Source: Brevibacillus laterosporus DSM 25
GTDB taxonomy: Bacteria > Bacillota > Bacilli > Brevibacillales > Brevibacillaceae
Direction of reading: 5' to 3'
DNA: 64,000 nucleotides
Assembly (NCBI RefSeq): GCF_002706795.1
Contig: NZ_CP017705.1
Span: 4,625,501 to 4,689,500 of the forward strand
Shown here: positions 1 through 8,357 of the stretch, in pieces
Layout of the letters: each line of letters opens with the position of its first letter
How positions within the stretch are numbered: the stretch's first letter is position 1
Translations under genes and position numbers: made by a program
Notes under the pieces: generated by a model
Database searches by the model: none
What the model was told of the DNA's origin: nothing
What the model saw: the letters and a program-made list of their open reading frames with translations, nothing else

Positions 1-197
1 GGGCAATCACAGGCTTGGGCATCGGGGTTGCTCTAGGATCAGCTGTAGCTGGATGGTTTGTGGATAGATTTGGCGCACGGTCAGGGTTTTTCGTGGCCGT
101 AGTGGCAGGTGTGCTTGCTCTGGTTATCATAATTCTTGGCTACAGAGCCCTCCGATCAGCATACAATCAAGCGATCATGAGCATGGAGAAAATGTAG
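1..197 (+). CDS. MFS transporter, C-terminal end (partial)
   Basis: The reading frame is open from the left edge and ends at the TAG at 195-197, so only the last ~65 residues are present. It shows a glycine-rich membrane helix followed by WFVDRFGARSGF, then a strongly hydrophobic helix (FVAVVAGVLALVIIILGY) and a short charged tail. The loop resembles the G-x-x-x-D-R-x-G-x-R motif between late helices of major facilitator superfamily exporters. Substrate cannot be told. It is unrelated to the riboflavin operon, from which it is separated by 200 bases. Confidence 0.6.
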   Translation, partial: AITGLGIGVALGSAVAGWFVDRFGARSGFFVAVVAGVLALVIIILGYRALRSAYNQAIMSMEKM

Positions 198-394
198 TAG
201 ATTTGAAATGATTAAACTCATACAAAAACGCCATCCTTTCTGTATACTCCTACAAAAAGAATCGCGTTTTTTTGATATAGGCATCAGGCTGTTGCTGATT
301 ATGAATAGAAGGCAAAAGCATTGGACAAGAAGATAGAAAGTATCCGTTCCCATGTATGGATACTTGTGTTATACTACTGGCAATTGCATAACCA

Positions 395-530
395 CCTTCA
401 GGGCAGGGTGAAATTCCCGACCGGCGGTAATGACAATTATGTCTGAGCCCGCGACTCGCAAACCGTTTTTGCGACTGACTTGGTGAAAATCCAAGGCCGA
501 CGGTATAGTCCGGATGGGAGAAGGTACAAG
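395..530 (+). promoter_or_regulatory. FMN riboswitch (RFN element)
   Basis: The conserved RFN core is visible: CTTCAGGGCAGGGTGAAATT at 397-416, the CCGACCGGCGGTA block at 417-429, AGCCCGCGA near 447, and the closing GGTGAAAATCC, GCCGACGGTATAGTCC and GGATGGGAGAAGGT blocks up to 526. It lies 320 bases upstream of ribD. FMN binding is expected to favour the terminator at 722-752 and lower expression of the rib operon. Confidence 0.96.
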
Positions 531-721
531 GCTTATCACATTTTTCAGTGAGGCACAAGATTAAATTGTGGCGGCCACCGAAGACTGTTTTTTCAAAAAT
601 GAGAAGACAGTTTATTTAGACGTATTCAAAAATGTTTTTTGAAGGCGTTACGCGTAAGCGGTGGGTAACTCTTTTTTTGTAGCCTTTTTTAGAAAAATGA
701 CATGATAGGCTGTATTTCTCT

Positions 722-752
722 ATGCCCTTTTACTGAAAAGGGCATTTTTTAT
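722..752 (+). terminator. Terminator of the FMN riboswitch expression platform
   Basis: ATGCCCTTTT and AAAAGGGCAT form a perfect 10-bp stem with a 4-base loop followed by a T run. It sits between the riboswitch and ribD. An upstream inverted repeat (around 580-620, GAAGACTGTTTTTT and GAAGACAGTTT) may take part in the alternative fold. Confidence 0.85.
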
Positions 753-849
753 TGTAAAAAAATAGGTTATGTAAGTAACCAAGGTGCGTTTGCAAGAGTA
801 AAAGCAGTATAAAAGTAATGGGAAAAAACACCGAAAGGAGGAACGCTTT

Positions 850-2004
850 ATGAGTGAGTATCAAAAACACGAGAGGAGAGAATGTGAGAATCAAGCGCTT
901 TTGGAGCAATCTTTTATGAAGCTAGCAATCCAATTGGCAGAGGGAGCAAGGCATCAGACATCTCCTAATCCTACAGTGGGTGCTGTTATTGTTAAGCACG
1001 GGAGCATCGTAGGAATGGGAGCACATCTGCGAGCAGGTGAATCCCACGCTGAAATTCACGCCTTACGAATGGCTGGGGAAAAGGCAATGGGGGCGACTGT
1101 ATACGTAACCCTAGAGCCATGCAGTCATTATGGAAAAACACCACCATGTGTACAAGCGCTACTGGAGGCAGGAGTTGCGCGGGTTGTCATCGCTACAGTA
1201 GATTCCAATCCACTGGTGGCAGGTAAAGGTTTAGCAGTACTAAAAAATGCAGGTGTTGATGTACAAATCGGTGTATTGGAGAAAGAAGCCCGACAATGTA
1301 ATGAGTCGTTTTTTCATTATATCAACACGAGAAGGCCGTTTGTTACGTTGAAGACGGCTAGTACATTAGATGGGAAGTTGGCCACAACAACAGGCGATAG
1401 CAAATGGATTACAAGTGAAATTGCACGAAGAGAAGTTCATGAGGAAAGAGCCAAATCTGACGCTATTTTAGTGGGCATCAGCACCGTAATACAAGATGAT
1501 CCTTTACTTACAGCTCGGTTGTATGAAAATGGAAAGCAGCCGATACGTGTCATTCTTGATCAAACACTTCGTATTCCAAAGACAGCTACTATTTTGAAGG
1601 ATTCTACATCTTTGGTCTGGATTTTTACCACAAGAAGAGCTTCTCAACAAAAAGCAGCGTTCCTGCGTGCAAAAGGAATCCGGATTACGGTGCAGCAGGA
1701 AGATCAACTAACGATACCTTTTGTTCTACAAACCTTGGGAGAGGCTGAAATTGTCTCGGTACTTGTGGAAGGTGGTAGCAAGATAAGTGGGGCTTTTTTA
1801 GAAGCAAAAGCAATACAAAAAGTAATCGCCTATGTCGCTTTTACACTCGTGGGTGGAGAGCAGGCTCCAGTTGCCTATGGGGGATTCGGCATCCCCTTTA
1901 TGAAAGATGCAATCAGGCTGAGGGATGTAACCGTAGAGACGGTGAGTGAACAGGAACTGAGGATAACGGGTTACCCACTTTGGACAGATCCAATCAATTC
2001 ATAA
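850..2004 (+). CDS. ribD: Bifunctional diaminohydroxyphosphoribosylaminopyrimidine deaminase / 5-amino-6-(5-phosphoribosylamino)uracil reductase RibD
   Basis: Catalyses the second and third steps of riboflavin synthesis in the cytosol. The N-terminal deaminase carries zinc ligands HAE (residues 66-68) and PCSHYGKTPPC (90-100). The reductase domain follows from about residue 165 (LKTASTLDGKLAT, then a LVEGGSKISGAFL strand-loop near 300). At 384 residues it is about 20 longer than usual, because the N-terminus extends upstream of MKLAIQLAEG. The chosen ATG has AAAGGAGG at 834-841, 8 bases upstream, which supports the longer start. First gene of the rib operon behind the FMN riboswitch; the ribE ribosome site overlaps its stop codon. 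Confidence 0.97.
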   Translation: MSEYQKHERRECENQALLEQSFMKLAIQLAEGARHQTSPNPTVGAVIVKHGSIVGMGAHLRAGESHAEIHALRMAGEKAMGATVYVTLEPCSHYGKTPPCVQALLEAGVARVVIATVDSNPLVAGKGLAVLKNAGVDVQIGVLEKEARQCNESFFHYINTRRPFVTLKTASTLDGKLATTTGDSKWITSEIARREVHEERAKSDAILVGISTVIQDDPLLTARLYENGKQPIRVILDQTLRIPKTATILKDSTSLVWIFTTRRASQQKAAFLRAKGIRITVQQEDQLTIPFVLQTLGEAEIVSVLVEGGSKISGAFLEAKAIQKVIAYVAFTLVGGEQAPVAYGGFGIPFMKDAIRLRDVTVETVSEQELRITGYPLWTDPINS

Positions 2005-2019
2005 GGAGTGAAGACGATC

Positions 2020-2694
2020 ATGTTCACGGGAATTATCGAGGAAATGGGAAGGATCAATGGAATTTTAACCGGTCAAAAAGCTGGAAGTCTGCATATAAAA
2101 GCTAGTTTGGTGGTAGAGGAGAGTAAACTAGGTGATTCCATTGCAGTGAATGGAGTTTGTTTGACGGTTACCGAGTTTACAGGAAACGGTTTTGTCGTTG
2201 ATGTCATGCCAGAGACGCTGAAGAGGACGACTCTAAGCGAGCTCCGTAATGGTGATCCAGTAAATTTGGAACGGGCAATGTCTTTAGGAGATAGACTAGG
2301 TGGACATCTGGTATCAGGGCATGTTGATGGTACAGGGAGAATTATATCTAAAAGACAAAATGAAAATGCCATTCTATTTGAAATCGAAGCGGGAGCAGAT
2401 ATAAAACGTTATCTCATTCCCCGAGGTTCCATTACAGTAGATGGAATAAGCCTAACCGTGTTTGACATCAAAGCCAACTCCTTTTCCATCTCGATCATTC
2501 CGCATACAGCAACAGTTACAACGCTCGGAAAGAAACAGGTGGGAGATTACGTAAACCTTGAAAATGATGTAATCGGAAAGTACGTGGAAAGGCTACTAGC
2601 TCCTCAAGGAGATTTGTTCAATTCTTTGCATCCTGCTGGTACCAAGCAACAATCTGTAACAGAAAGCTTTTTATGTGACAATGGGTTTGTGTAA
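2020..2694 (+). CDS. ribE: Riboflavin synthase, alpha chain
   Basis: Converts two molecules of 6,7-dimethyl-8-ribityllumazine to riboflavin plus the diamino-pyrimidinedione. Starts MFTGIIEE, the family hallmark, and contains two lumazine-binding repeats (about residues 1-95 and 97-195); SGHVDGTG marks the start of the second. The frame is open from a GTG at 2008, but that GTG lies inside the AAGGAG ribosome site (2003-2008), so ATG 2020 is the start. The last ~25 residues are a non-conserved tail. Second gene of the operon. Confidence 0.96.
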   Translation: MFTGIIEEMGRINGILTGQKAGSLHIKASLVVEESKLGDSIAVNGVCLTVTEFTGNGFVVDVMPETLKRTTLSELRNGDPVNLERAMSLGDRLGGHLVSGHVDGTGRIISKRQNENAILFEIEAGADIKRYLIPRGSITVDGISLTVFDIKANSFSISIIPHTATVTTLGKKQVGDYVNLENDVIGKYVERLLAPQGDLFNSLHPAGTKQQSVTESFLCDNGFV

Positions 2695-2721
2695 TACCAA
2701 TAGGCTAGGGGAGGAATCTAC

Positions 2722-3918
2722 ATGCTTCACACGATAGAAGAGGCCTTGGAATCATTGCGTCAAGGAAAGCCCATCATTGTTGTTGATGACGAGAATCGGG
2801 AAAATGAGGGAGACTTTCTATGTATGGCGGAGAAGGCAACACCTGAAATGATCAATTTCATGGTTACTCATGGGAGAGGGTTGGTTTGCGTTTCGATTGA
2901 GGACAAAAGAGCTCGCGAGCTGCAGTTAAGACAGATGGTTGAAAATAATACAGATCATCATGGAACAGCTTTTACAGTTTCAATTGATGAAAGGGACACG
3001 CATACTGGTATATCAGCGCATGAGCGTTCGCAAACGATCATGGCGATGCTCGATCCGCAAGCAGTAGCTGATCGTTTCCGACGTCCTGGGCATATCTTTC
3101 CGTTGGTCGCCAAGGAAGGTGGAGTATTAAAAAGAGCAGGACATACAGAAGCGGCAGTAGATCTGGCAAGGCTTGCTGGTGGTTATCCTGCTGGTGTGAT
3201 TTGCGAAATCATGCAAGAGGACGGAAGCATGGCCCGTTTACCTGCTTTACTAGAAATAGCGAAACGTTTAAACCTAAAGATTGTTTCGATCGAACAATTG
3301 ATTCATTATCGCATGCAAAGTGAATCGTTGGTGAAAAAGGAAGCGGAGACAATTTTGCCTACGGAATACGGAGATTTTCGTATTTTTGCCTACTCCAATA
3401 CGTTGGACGGAAAGGAGCATGTAGCCCTTGTTAAGGGAAATATTTGTACTGCACATCCTGTTTTAGTGCGTGTACATTCTGAATGTTTAACAGGTGATAT
3501 ATTTGGTTCTCTTCGTTGCGACTGCGGACCTCAATTGCATGCGGCCTTACAACAAATCGATAAAGCAGGAACGGGAATCCTTCTATATATGAGGCAAGAA
3601 GGGCGTGGGATTGGTTTAATAAACAAATTAAAAGCATATCAGTTGCAGGAAGAAGGCTTAGACACTGTTGAAGCCAATGAACGGCTAGGCTTTCCTGCTG
3701 ATTTGCGTGAATACGGAATTGGTGCACAGATATTGCGCGACTTGGGTGCCAAGAAATTGCGCTTGTTAACCAATAATCCAAGAAAAATCGTTGCGCTCAA
3801 TGGTTATGGTTTGGAAGTAGTAGAGCGAGTACCACTCCAAATAAATAGTCATAAGCACAATCAAAGATATCTGCATACCAAGCAACAAAAATTAGGGCAT
3901 ATGCTAACTTTACTATAA
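2722..3918 (+). CDS. ribBA: 3,4-dihydroxy-2-butanone-4-phosphate synthase / GTP cyclohydrolase II RibBA
   Basis: Fusion supplying both precursors of lumazine synthase. Residues 1-200 are the DHBP synthase (acidic [10 protein letters not shown] motif near residue 22, [10 protein letters not shown] near 140). Residues 205-398 are GTP cyclohydrolase II with the zinc-binding [15 protein letters not shown] and the RQEGRGIGL segment. Length of 398 residues is normal for Bacillales. Ribosome site GGGGAGG is at 2708-2714. It sits between ribE and ribH as in the Bacillus subtilis operon. Confidence 0.97.
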   Translation: MLHTIEEALESLRQGKPIIVVDDENRENEGDFLCMAEKATPEMINFMVTHGRGLVCVSIEDKRARELQLRQMVENNTDHHGTAFTVSIDERDTHTGISAHERSQTIMAMLDPQAVADRFRRPGHIFPLVAKEGGVLKRAGHTEAAVDLARLAGGYPAGVICEIMQEDGSMARLPALLEIAKRLNLKIVSIEQLIHYRMQSESLVKKEAETILPTEYGDFRIFAYSNTLDGKEHVALVKGNICTAHPVLVRVHSECLTGDIFGSLRCDCGPQLHAALQQIDKAGTGILLYMRQEGRGIGLINKLKAYQLQEEGLDTVEANERLGFPADLREYGIGAQILRDLGAKKLRLLTNNPRKIVALNGYGLEVVERVPLQINSHKHNQRYLHTKQQKLGHMLTLL

Positions 3919-3937
3919 AGAGGAAATGAGGATGGCT

Positions 3938-4420
3938 ATGAAAATCTGGGAAGGCAATCTCGTAGGTTCAGGATTACGTATCGGAGTAGTTGCTGGTCGA
4001 TTTAATGAGTTAATTGTCAGTAAGCTGGTAAGTGGGGCTATAGATACACTAAAACGACATGGCGTGGAAGAAAAACAGATTGAAATTGCATGGGTTCCGG
4101 GAGCATTTGAGATTCCACTTATGGCAAAAAAAATGGCTGAAACAGCGCGTTTTGATGCGATTATTACGTTAGGAGCGGTGATTCGCGGATCAACTCCTCA
4201 CTTTGATTATGTATGTAATGAATGTGCAAAAGGAGTAGCAGCTCTTTCTATGACCAGTGGAGTACCTGTTATTTTTGGTGTTCTGACAACTGATAATATT
4301 GAACAAGCTATTGAACGTGCTGGGACAAAGGCTGGTAACAAAGGATGTGAAGCGGCTACTTCCGCTATTGAAATGGCTAATTTGGCGCGTAGCTTTGAGG
4401 AATCTGCTAGATTAGGATAG
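3938..4420 (+). CDS. ribH: 6,7-dimethyl-8-ribityllumazine synthase
   Basis: Condenses the RibD-pathway pyrimidine with dihydroxybutanone phosphate. [39 protein letters not shown] and GTKAGNKG match the family along its full length. Three in-frame ATGs exist (3926, 3932, 3938). The last aligns with the family N-terminus and has TGAGG six bases upstream, while AGAGG at 3919-3923 would serve 3932, so the exact start is uncertain by two codons. Last gene of the rib operon; a strong terminator follows at 4496. Confidence 0.96.
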   Translation: MKIWEGNLVGSGLRIGVVAGRFNELIVSKLVSGAIDTLKRHGVEEKQIEIAWVPGAFEIPLMAKKMAETARFDAIITLGAVIRGSTPHFDYVCNECAKGVAALSMTSGVPVIFGVLTTDNIEQAIERAGTKAGNKGCEAATSAIEMANLARSFEESARLG

Positions 4421-4495
4421 GTGCCCTCTGACGGTAGAGTAAGCAAGTGAATCCGCAGAGTATACGTACAAAAGTGTATTTTAGATTGCTTTTAT

Positions 4496-4549
4496 ACAAG
4501 GAGCGCGTATTGAAACTTTGACAACAACAATGATCGCTCCTTGTGTTTT
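4496..4549 (+). terminator. Rho-independent terminator of the rib operon
   Basis: ACAAGGAGCG (4496-4505) pairs with CGCTCCTTGT (4535-4544) as a 10-bp stem, followed by GTTTT. It is placed 75 bases after the ribH stop. Confidence 0.8.
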
Positions 4550-4687
4550 AAATTTGCGAAAATTTTCTTTTCTGTTTTTATAGTTTCTTTTTTTGATAAA
4601 AAAAATTAATATCTTGCTTGACAGTCGCAAATATACCCTATATAATTCTTAGTAATTTCAAAGGAAAATATATTCGGAATATTGGAA

Positions 4688-4962
4688 TGCGATGAATAGG
4701 AGTAGTAAGGTCATGTATTTGTGCAGAGAGCTATGGGTTGGTGCGACATAGTCAAATGACATCTTGAACTCGCCTAGGAGCAGTAAGGTGGAACGGAAGT
4801 CTAATTCTTAGTAAATCTTAACGACTAACCTTCGATATCAGGTTCGTAATCAAACGATTACTACTAAGGTGGATTCATTATGGAATCAATAAGAGTGGTA
4901 CCGCGTTAAGTAAATGGCTTAGCGTCTCTTTATATAAGGGGATGCTAGGCCATTTTTTATTT
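4688..4962 (+). promoter_or_regulatory. T-box riboswitch, probable leucine specifier
   Basis: Recognisable parts in order: GATGAATAGGAGTAGTAA (4691-4708) at the base of stem I, AGAGAGCTATGGGTTGGTG in stem I, a specifier region TTGAACTCGCC (4764-4773), and the T-box bulge GTGGTACCGCG (4895-4905). A terminator stem follows (AAATGGCTTAGCGTCTC with GGGGATGCTAGGCCATTTTTT, 4912-4958). Aligning the bases after the specifier with other T-boxes reads it as CTC (4769-4771), leucine. A one-base shift would give TCG, serine. It controls the NSS transporter downstream. Confidence 0.9.
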
Positions 4963-5047
4963 TATACAGGAAGAAATGGAGGTTTTATGGATTGGTCAAT
5001 AATATTTGTTTATTAATATAAAGTCATTTAATTAGGAGGAAAATTTG

Positions 5048-6388
5048 ATGAAACAGACGGAGCAATGGACTTCGAAATTAGGATTTATAATGGCCGCAGC
5101 AGGATCTGCAATTGGCCTTGGCGCAATATGGAAGTTTCCTTATATCGCTGGAAAGAGCGGGGGAGGAGCATTCTTTTTAATCTTTATATTGTTTACTGTA
5201 TTAATAGGTCTTCCGTTATTGGTAGCTGAATTTATGATAGGGCGTAGTACACATAAACAAGCAATTCAAGCATTTAAAAATATTGCACCAAATACAGGGT
5301 GGCACTGGATTGGACGTCTTGGCGTTGGTACTTGCTTTATATTGCTATCATTCTACAGTGTTGTTGGTGGTTGGGTACTAATTTATTTATTCAGAGGAAT
5401 AACAGGACAACTTATTGCACCACAGCAAAATTATAGCGCGGTATTTACCGAAACAATTGGGAATCCAGTTTGGGCCATTGTCGGGCATTTTGCTTTTATG
5501 TTTATTACGATATATGTTGTATCAAAAGGTGTACAAAATGGAATTGAAAAAGCGAGTAAATACATGTTACCAGCATTGTTCATTCTGTTTATTGCTCTTA
5601 TTATTCGTTCATTAACACTAGATGATGCGATGAGGGGTGTTACGTTTTTCTTACAACCTGATTTCTCAAAAATCACTTCAGAAAGTATTTTATTCGCAAT
5701 GGGTCAATCATTCTTTGCGATTAGTATTGGGATTTCCATTATGATTACGTACAGTTCTTATTTAAATAAAAAAGAAAGTTTACCACGATCAGCAGTAACG
5801 ATTGTTGCATTGAATTTATTTGTTTCTCTATTTGCCGGCCTTGCTATTTTTCCAGCAGTATTTTCATTAGGAATGGAGCCAACAGAGGGACCAGGTTTGC
5901 TATTTATCATTTTACCATCCGTGTTTAGTCAAATTCCATTTGGAAGTTTCTTCTTAACAGTATTTCTTGCACTATTCGCCTTTGCAACTTTAACATCTGC
6001 ATTTTCTTTACTTGAAACAGTTGTTTCAGCCATAGCGAATGGTCAGCAAGAAAGAAGAAAAAAATTGTCATGGACAATTGGTCTATGTATTTTCTTAGTA
6101 GGTATTCCGTCAGCACTTTCATTTGGTATATGGAGTGATATTACAATCTTTGGTAAAAATATTTTTGATGCAGTAGATTTTTTATCACTTAATATTTTAA
6201 TGCCACTTGGAGCGTTGTTTATTAGTATTTTCGTATCGTTTAAAATGGAGAAAAAGATATTGGAGGCTGAATTTTTCGTAGGTGGAAACTACGGGAAGTC
6301 CTTGTTTACTTGCTGGGTATTTTTGCTTCGATTTGTCGCTCCGATTGCGATTATTATTGTCTTTTTGAATGTGATTGGAATTATTTAA
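5048..6388 (+). CDS. Neurotransmitter:sodium symporter (NSS) family amino-acid transporter
   Basis: Sodium-coupled amino-acid importer with 446 residues, the size of the eleven-helix bacterial NSS members such as MhsT. The N-terminus has the family signature SKLGFIMAAAGSAIGLGAIW-KFPY, whose first helix forms the sodium and substrate site; GSFFL and TSAFSLLE-type segments lie in later helices. The start is ATG 5048, seven bases after AGGAGGA (5034-5040), rather than the TTG at 5045. A T-box leader in front implies induction when one aminoacyl-tRNA, probably leucyl-tRNA, is uncharged, which suits a hydrophobic amino-acid substrate. Substrate is inferred. Confidence 0.92.
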   Translation: MKQTEQWTSKLGFIMAAAGSAIGLGAIWKFPYIAGKSGGGAFFLIFILFTVLIGLPLLVAEFMIGRSTHKQAIQAFKNIAPNTGWHWIGRLGVGTCFILLSFYSVVGGWVLIYLFRGITGQLIAPQQNYSAVFTETIGNPVWAIVGHFAFMFITIYVVSKGVQNGIEKASKYMLPALFILFIALIIRSLTLDDAMRGVTFFLQPDFSKITSESILFAMGQSFFAISIGISIMITYSSYLNKKESLPRSAVTIVALNLFVSLFAGLAIFPAVFSLGMEPTEGPGLLFIILPSVFSQIPFGSFFLTVFLALFAFATLTSAFSLLETVVSAIANGQQERRKKLSWTIGLCIFLVGIPSALSFGIWSDITIFGKNIFDAVDFLSLNILMPLGALFISIFVSFKMEKKILEAEFFVGGNYGKSLFTCWVFLLRFVAPIAIIIVFLNVIGII

Positions 6389-6472
6389 CTGAAATGTTGT
6401 AATATTCAGTTAAATTTTGAATGTTATGTATATGTCTAATCCTTCTCTTAAAATAAGAAATGGGTAAAGCCA

Positions 6473-8116
6473 CATCGCCATCAACTTAAAATAATTTAGT
6501 ACCCCCAAAACGAAAAATACGCTATTCTTTCCGTAGATTCCTAGGAGAGGATGGCGTATTTTATGGAAATCTTAGACGAGCTACAGCTTTTTTCTCAAGA
6601 GCTCCAGCGTTGCTTAGTGCCTGAAGCTCTTGAAGAGCTTGCCAGAGAAGCTGGTTTTACCAAACGGAAAAGTAAGTATCAGTCTCAGGAGTTAGTTGCA
6701 CTTTGTGTATGGTTAAGTCAAAAGGTTGCGAGCACATCTTTAATGAAATTATGTAGTCGTTTAGAGGCATACACTGGGATATTAATGAGTCCGGAAGGAC
6801 TAAATAAGCGATTTAATAGGCAAGCCGTACAATTTCTTCAACGACTATTTTCACACCTTCTTATTCAAAAGCTATACGCTGCCGATACATTACCTCATGG
6901 TTACGCAACTTTGTTTCATAGAATCCGCATACTAGATTCCACTACTTTTCAGCTTCCGGATATCTTTACTTCTGCTTATAAAGGATTTGGGGGAAGTAGC
7001 CATACAGCCGGTGTTAAAATTCAGTTAGAATATGACCTTCTTAGTGGACAGTTCCTACACGTTGAGGCGGGACCAGGAAAACAAAACGACCGAACCTACG
7101 GTTCTATTTGTCTAGAGACTGTTCAGAAAAATGACTTATGTATTCGTGATTTAGGCTACTTCGATTTACAGGATTTCGAACATATGGATATGAGAGGAGC
7201 TTATTATATTTCTCGTTTAAAGTTAAATAATCGTGTATACCAAAAAAATCCTCACCCGGAATACTTCAAAGATGGAAAAATAAAGAAGCAATCTGAGTAT
7301 ATCCAGTTAAATATGGAAGACCTTATGAATCAAATCCAACCAGGCGAGACGCATGAGATATCCAATGTTTACATAGGTCAGTATCAAAAGCTACCAACCC
7401 GGGTTATTATTCATCGGCTGACAGAAGAACAGATTCAAAAGCGACGGAGGGATCAAGCTATTAAAGAAAAAAAGAAAGGAATCGTGTACTCGGAGAGAAG
7501 TAAACGATTAAGTGCTATCAATATTTATATTACGAATGCCCCCTCGACAGAGGTTCCTACCGAAAATGTTCATCCTTTGTATTCATTACGCTGGCAAGTC
7601 GAAATTCTCTTTAAAACATGGAAGTCTTTCTTTGGTATTGATCATTGTAAAGAAATCAAACAAGAACGCTTAGAATGTCACCTGTACGGGCAACTTATCA
7701 GTATTCTTATTTGTTCCTCCACCATGTTTCGAATGCGGGACCTTCTACTAAGAAAACGAAAAAAGGAACTGAGTGAGTACAAGGCCATACATATGATTCA
7801 AGATTACTTTCCACTTCTACATAGGTCCATAGAAAAAGACACCACAGAAATGTCAAAGATTCTCCTTCGCCTGTTCAACCTCCTACAGCGTAACGGGCGG
7901 AAATCTCATCGATACGAGAAAAAGACAGTCTTTGATATACTGGGTGTCGTATACAATTATACCATGTCTCAAGATCGAGCTGCATAGTATCAAAAATTTA
8001 GACCCGCTAGGGTCTATTTGTCATGCACACTTTTATCATGTATGGGTTAGCCCGATAAAAAATAACTACTATCCATCTATAGTGGACCATAGTGGATTCT
8101 TAAGTTGATGGCGATG
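6473..8116 (+). mobile_element. IS231-type insertion sequence, copy 1 (IS4 family)
   Basis: 1644 bp between perfect 17-bp inverted repeats starting CATCGCCATCAACTTAA. An 11-bp direct repeat GGGTAAAGCCA flanks it at 6462-6472 and 8117-8127; this is the target duplication. It contains one transposase gene. It has landed in a Tn4430-like terminal repeat, a known preferred target of IS231A. Copy 2 at 42071-43714 has the same length. Confidence 0.95.
6551..7987 (+). CDS. IS231-type transposase (IS4 family)
   Basis: 478 residues, the usual length of IS231 transposases. The DDE residues are visible: [11 protein letters not shown] (first Asp), CIRDLGYFD (second Asp) and the signature [15 protein letters not shown], which fits the IS4-family Y-x2-R-x3-E-x6-K motif. 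AGGAGAGG at 6542-6549 abuts the first ATG (6563 is an alternative in-frame Met, MEIL). It appears intact. It differs from the copy at 42200-43636 by Thr instead of Ala in LPDIF(T/A)SAYKG. Confidence 0.95.
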   Translation: MAYFMEILDELQLFSQELQRCLVPEALEELAREAGFTKRKSKYQSQELVALCVWLSQKVASTSLMKLCSRLEAYTGILMSPEGLNKRFNRQAVQFLQRLFSHLLIQKLYAADTLPHGYATLFHRIRILDSTTFQLPDIFTSAYKGFGGSSHTAGVKIQLEYDLLSGQFLHVEAGPGKQNDRTYGSICLETVQKNDLCIRDLGYFDLQDFEHMDMRGAYYISRLKLNNRVYQKNPHPEYFKDGKIKKQSEYIQLNMEDLMNQIQPGETHEISNVYIGQYQKLPTRVIIHRLTEEQIQKRRRDQAIKEKKKGIVYSERSKRLSAINIYITNAPSTEVPTENVHPLYSLRWQVEILFKTWKSFFGIDHCKEIKQERLECHLYGQLISILICSSTMFRMRDLLLRKRKKELSEYKAIHMIQDYFPLLHRSIEKDTTEMSKILLRLFNLLQRNGRKSHRYEKKTVFDILGVVYNYTMSQDRAA

Positions 8117-8151
8117 GGGTAAAGCCAGCATTTCGAAAAAAACACGCTAAG
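8117..8151 (+). repeat. Tn4430-like (Tn3 family) terminal inverted repeat, left end
   Basis: Reading rightwards the sequence is GGGTAAAGCCAGCATTTCG followed by an A run and CACGCTAAG. From memory of the 38-bp Tn4430 repeat (beginning GGGGTACCGCCAGC and ending CACGCTAAG) it matches over most of its length. Its tip is at 6462 because IS231 copy 1 was inserted 11 bases in. The transposon body would extend to the right. A partner in the opposite direction is at 42032-42070. Confidence 0.75.
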
Positions 8152-8166
8152 TAAAATTATAAAAAC

Positions 8167-8205
8167 AAAAAGTCGATTTCCTGTATGCTCAGGGATCGAC
8201 TTTTT
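8167..8205 (+). terminator. Bidirectional terminator hairpin just inside the left transposon-like end
   Basis: AAAAAGTCGAT (8167-8177) pairs with ATCGACTTTTT (8195-8205). The loop TTCCTGTATGCTCAGGG closely resembles the loop of the hairpin inside the right-hand end (TTCCTGTACGCTTAAG). The two ends are therefore related beyond the terminal repeat. Confidence 0.75.
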
Positions 8206-8273
8206 GCTGTTAATTTGTTTGGAGTGGTCGAAGAGTGTCGCTTAGGGGGAGTGATCCACCCTTACAAAAGGAG

Positions 8274-8304
8274 AACCTCTTCAATCAAGGTTGTTGAAGA
8301 GGTT
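8274..8304. repeat. 11-bp inverted repeat
   Basis: AACCTCTTCAA and TTGAAGAGGTT form a perfect hairpin with a 9-base loop in the spacer after the transposon-like end. There is no adjacent T run on the plus strand, so a terminator role is uncertain. Confidence 0.5.
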
Positions 8305-8316
8305 ACACAAACAATC

Positions 8317-8354
8317 TAAAAAACGATTTTCCTTCAGGATCAAAGGAAAATCGG
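8317..8354 (-). terminator. Terminator of the MocR-type regulator gene
   Basis: On the minus strand CGATTTTCCTTTGA is followed by a loop and then GGAAAATCGTTTTTT. The hairpin begins 4 bases after the stop codon of the gene at 8358-9836. Confidence 0.75.
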
Positions 8355-8357
8355 GCA

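Noticed and set aside
4917-4925. CTTAGCGT in the T-box terminator as another Tn4430-like end
   Set aside because: Only 8 bases match and no GGGGTACC-type tip lies at the right distance.
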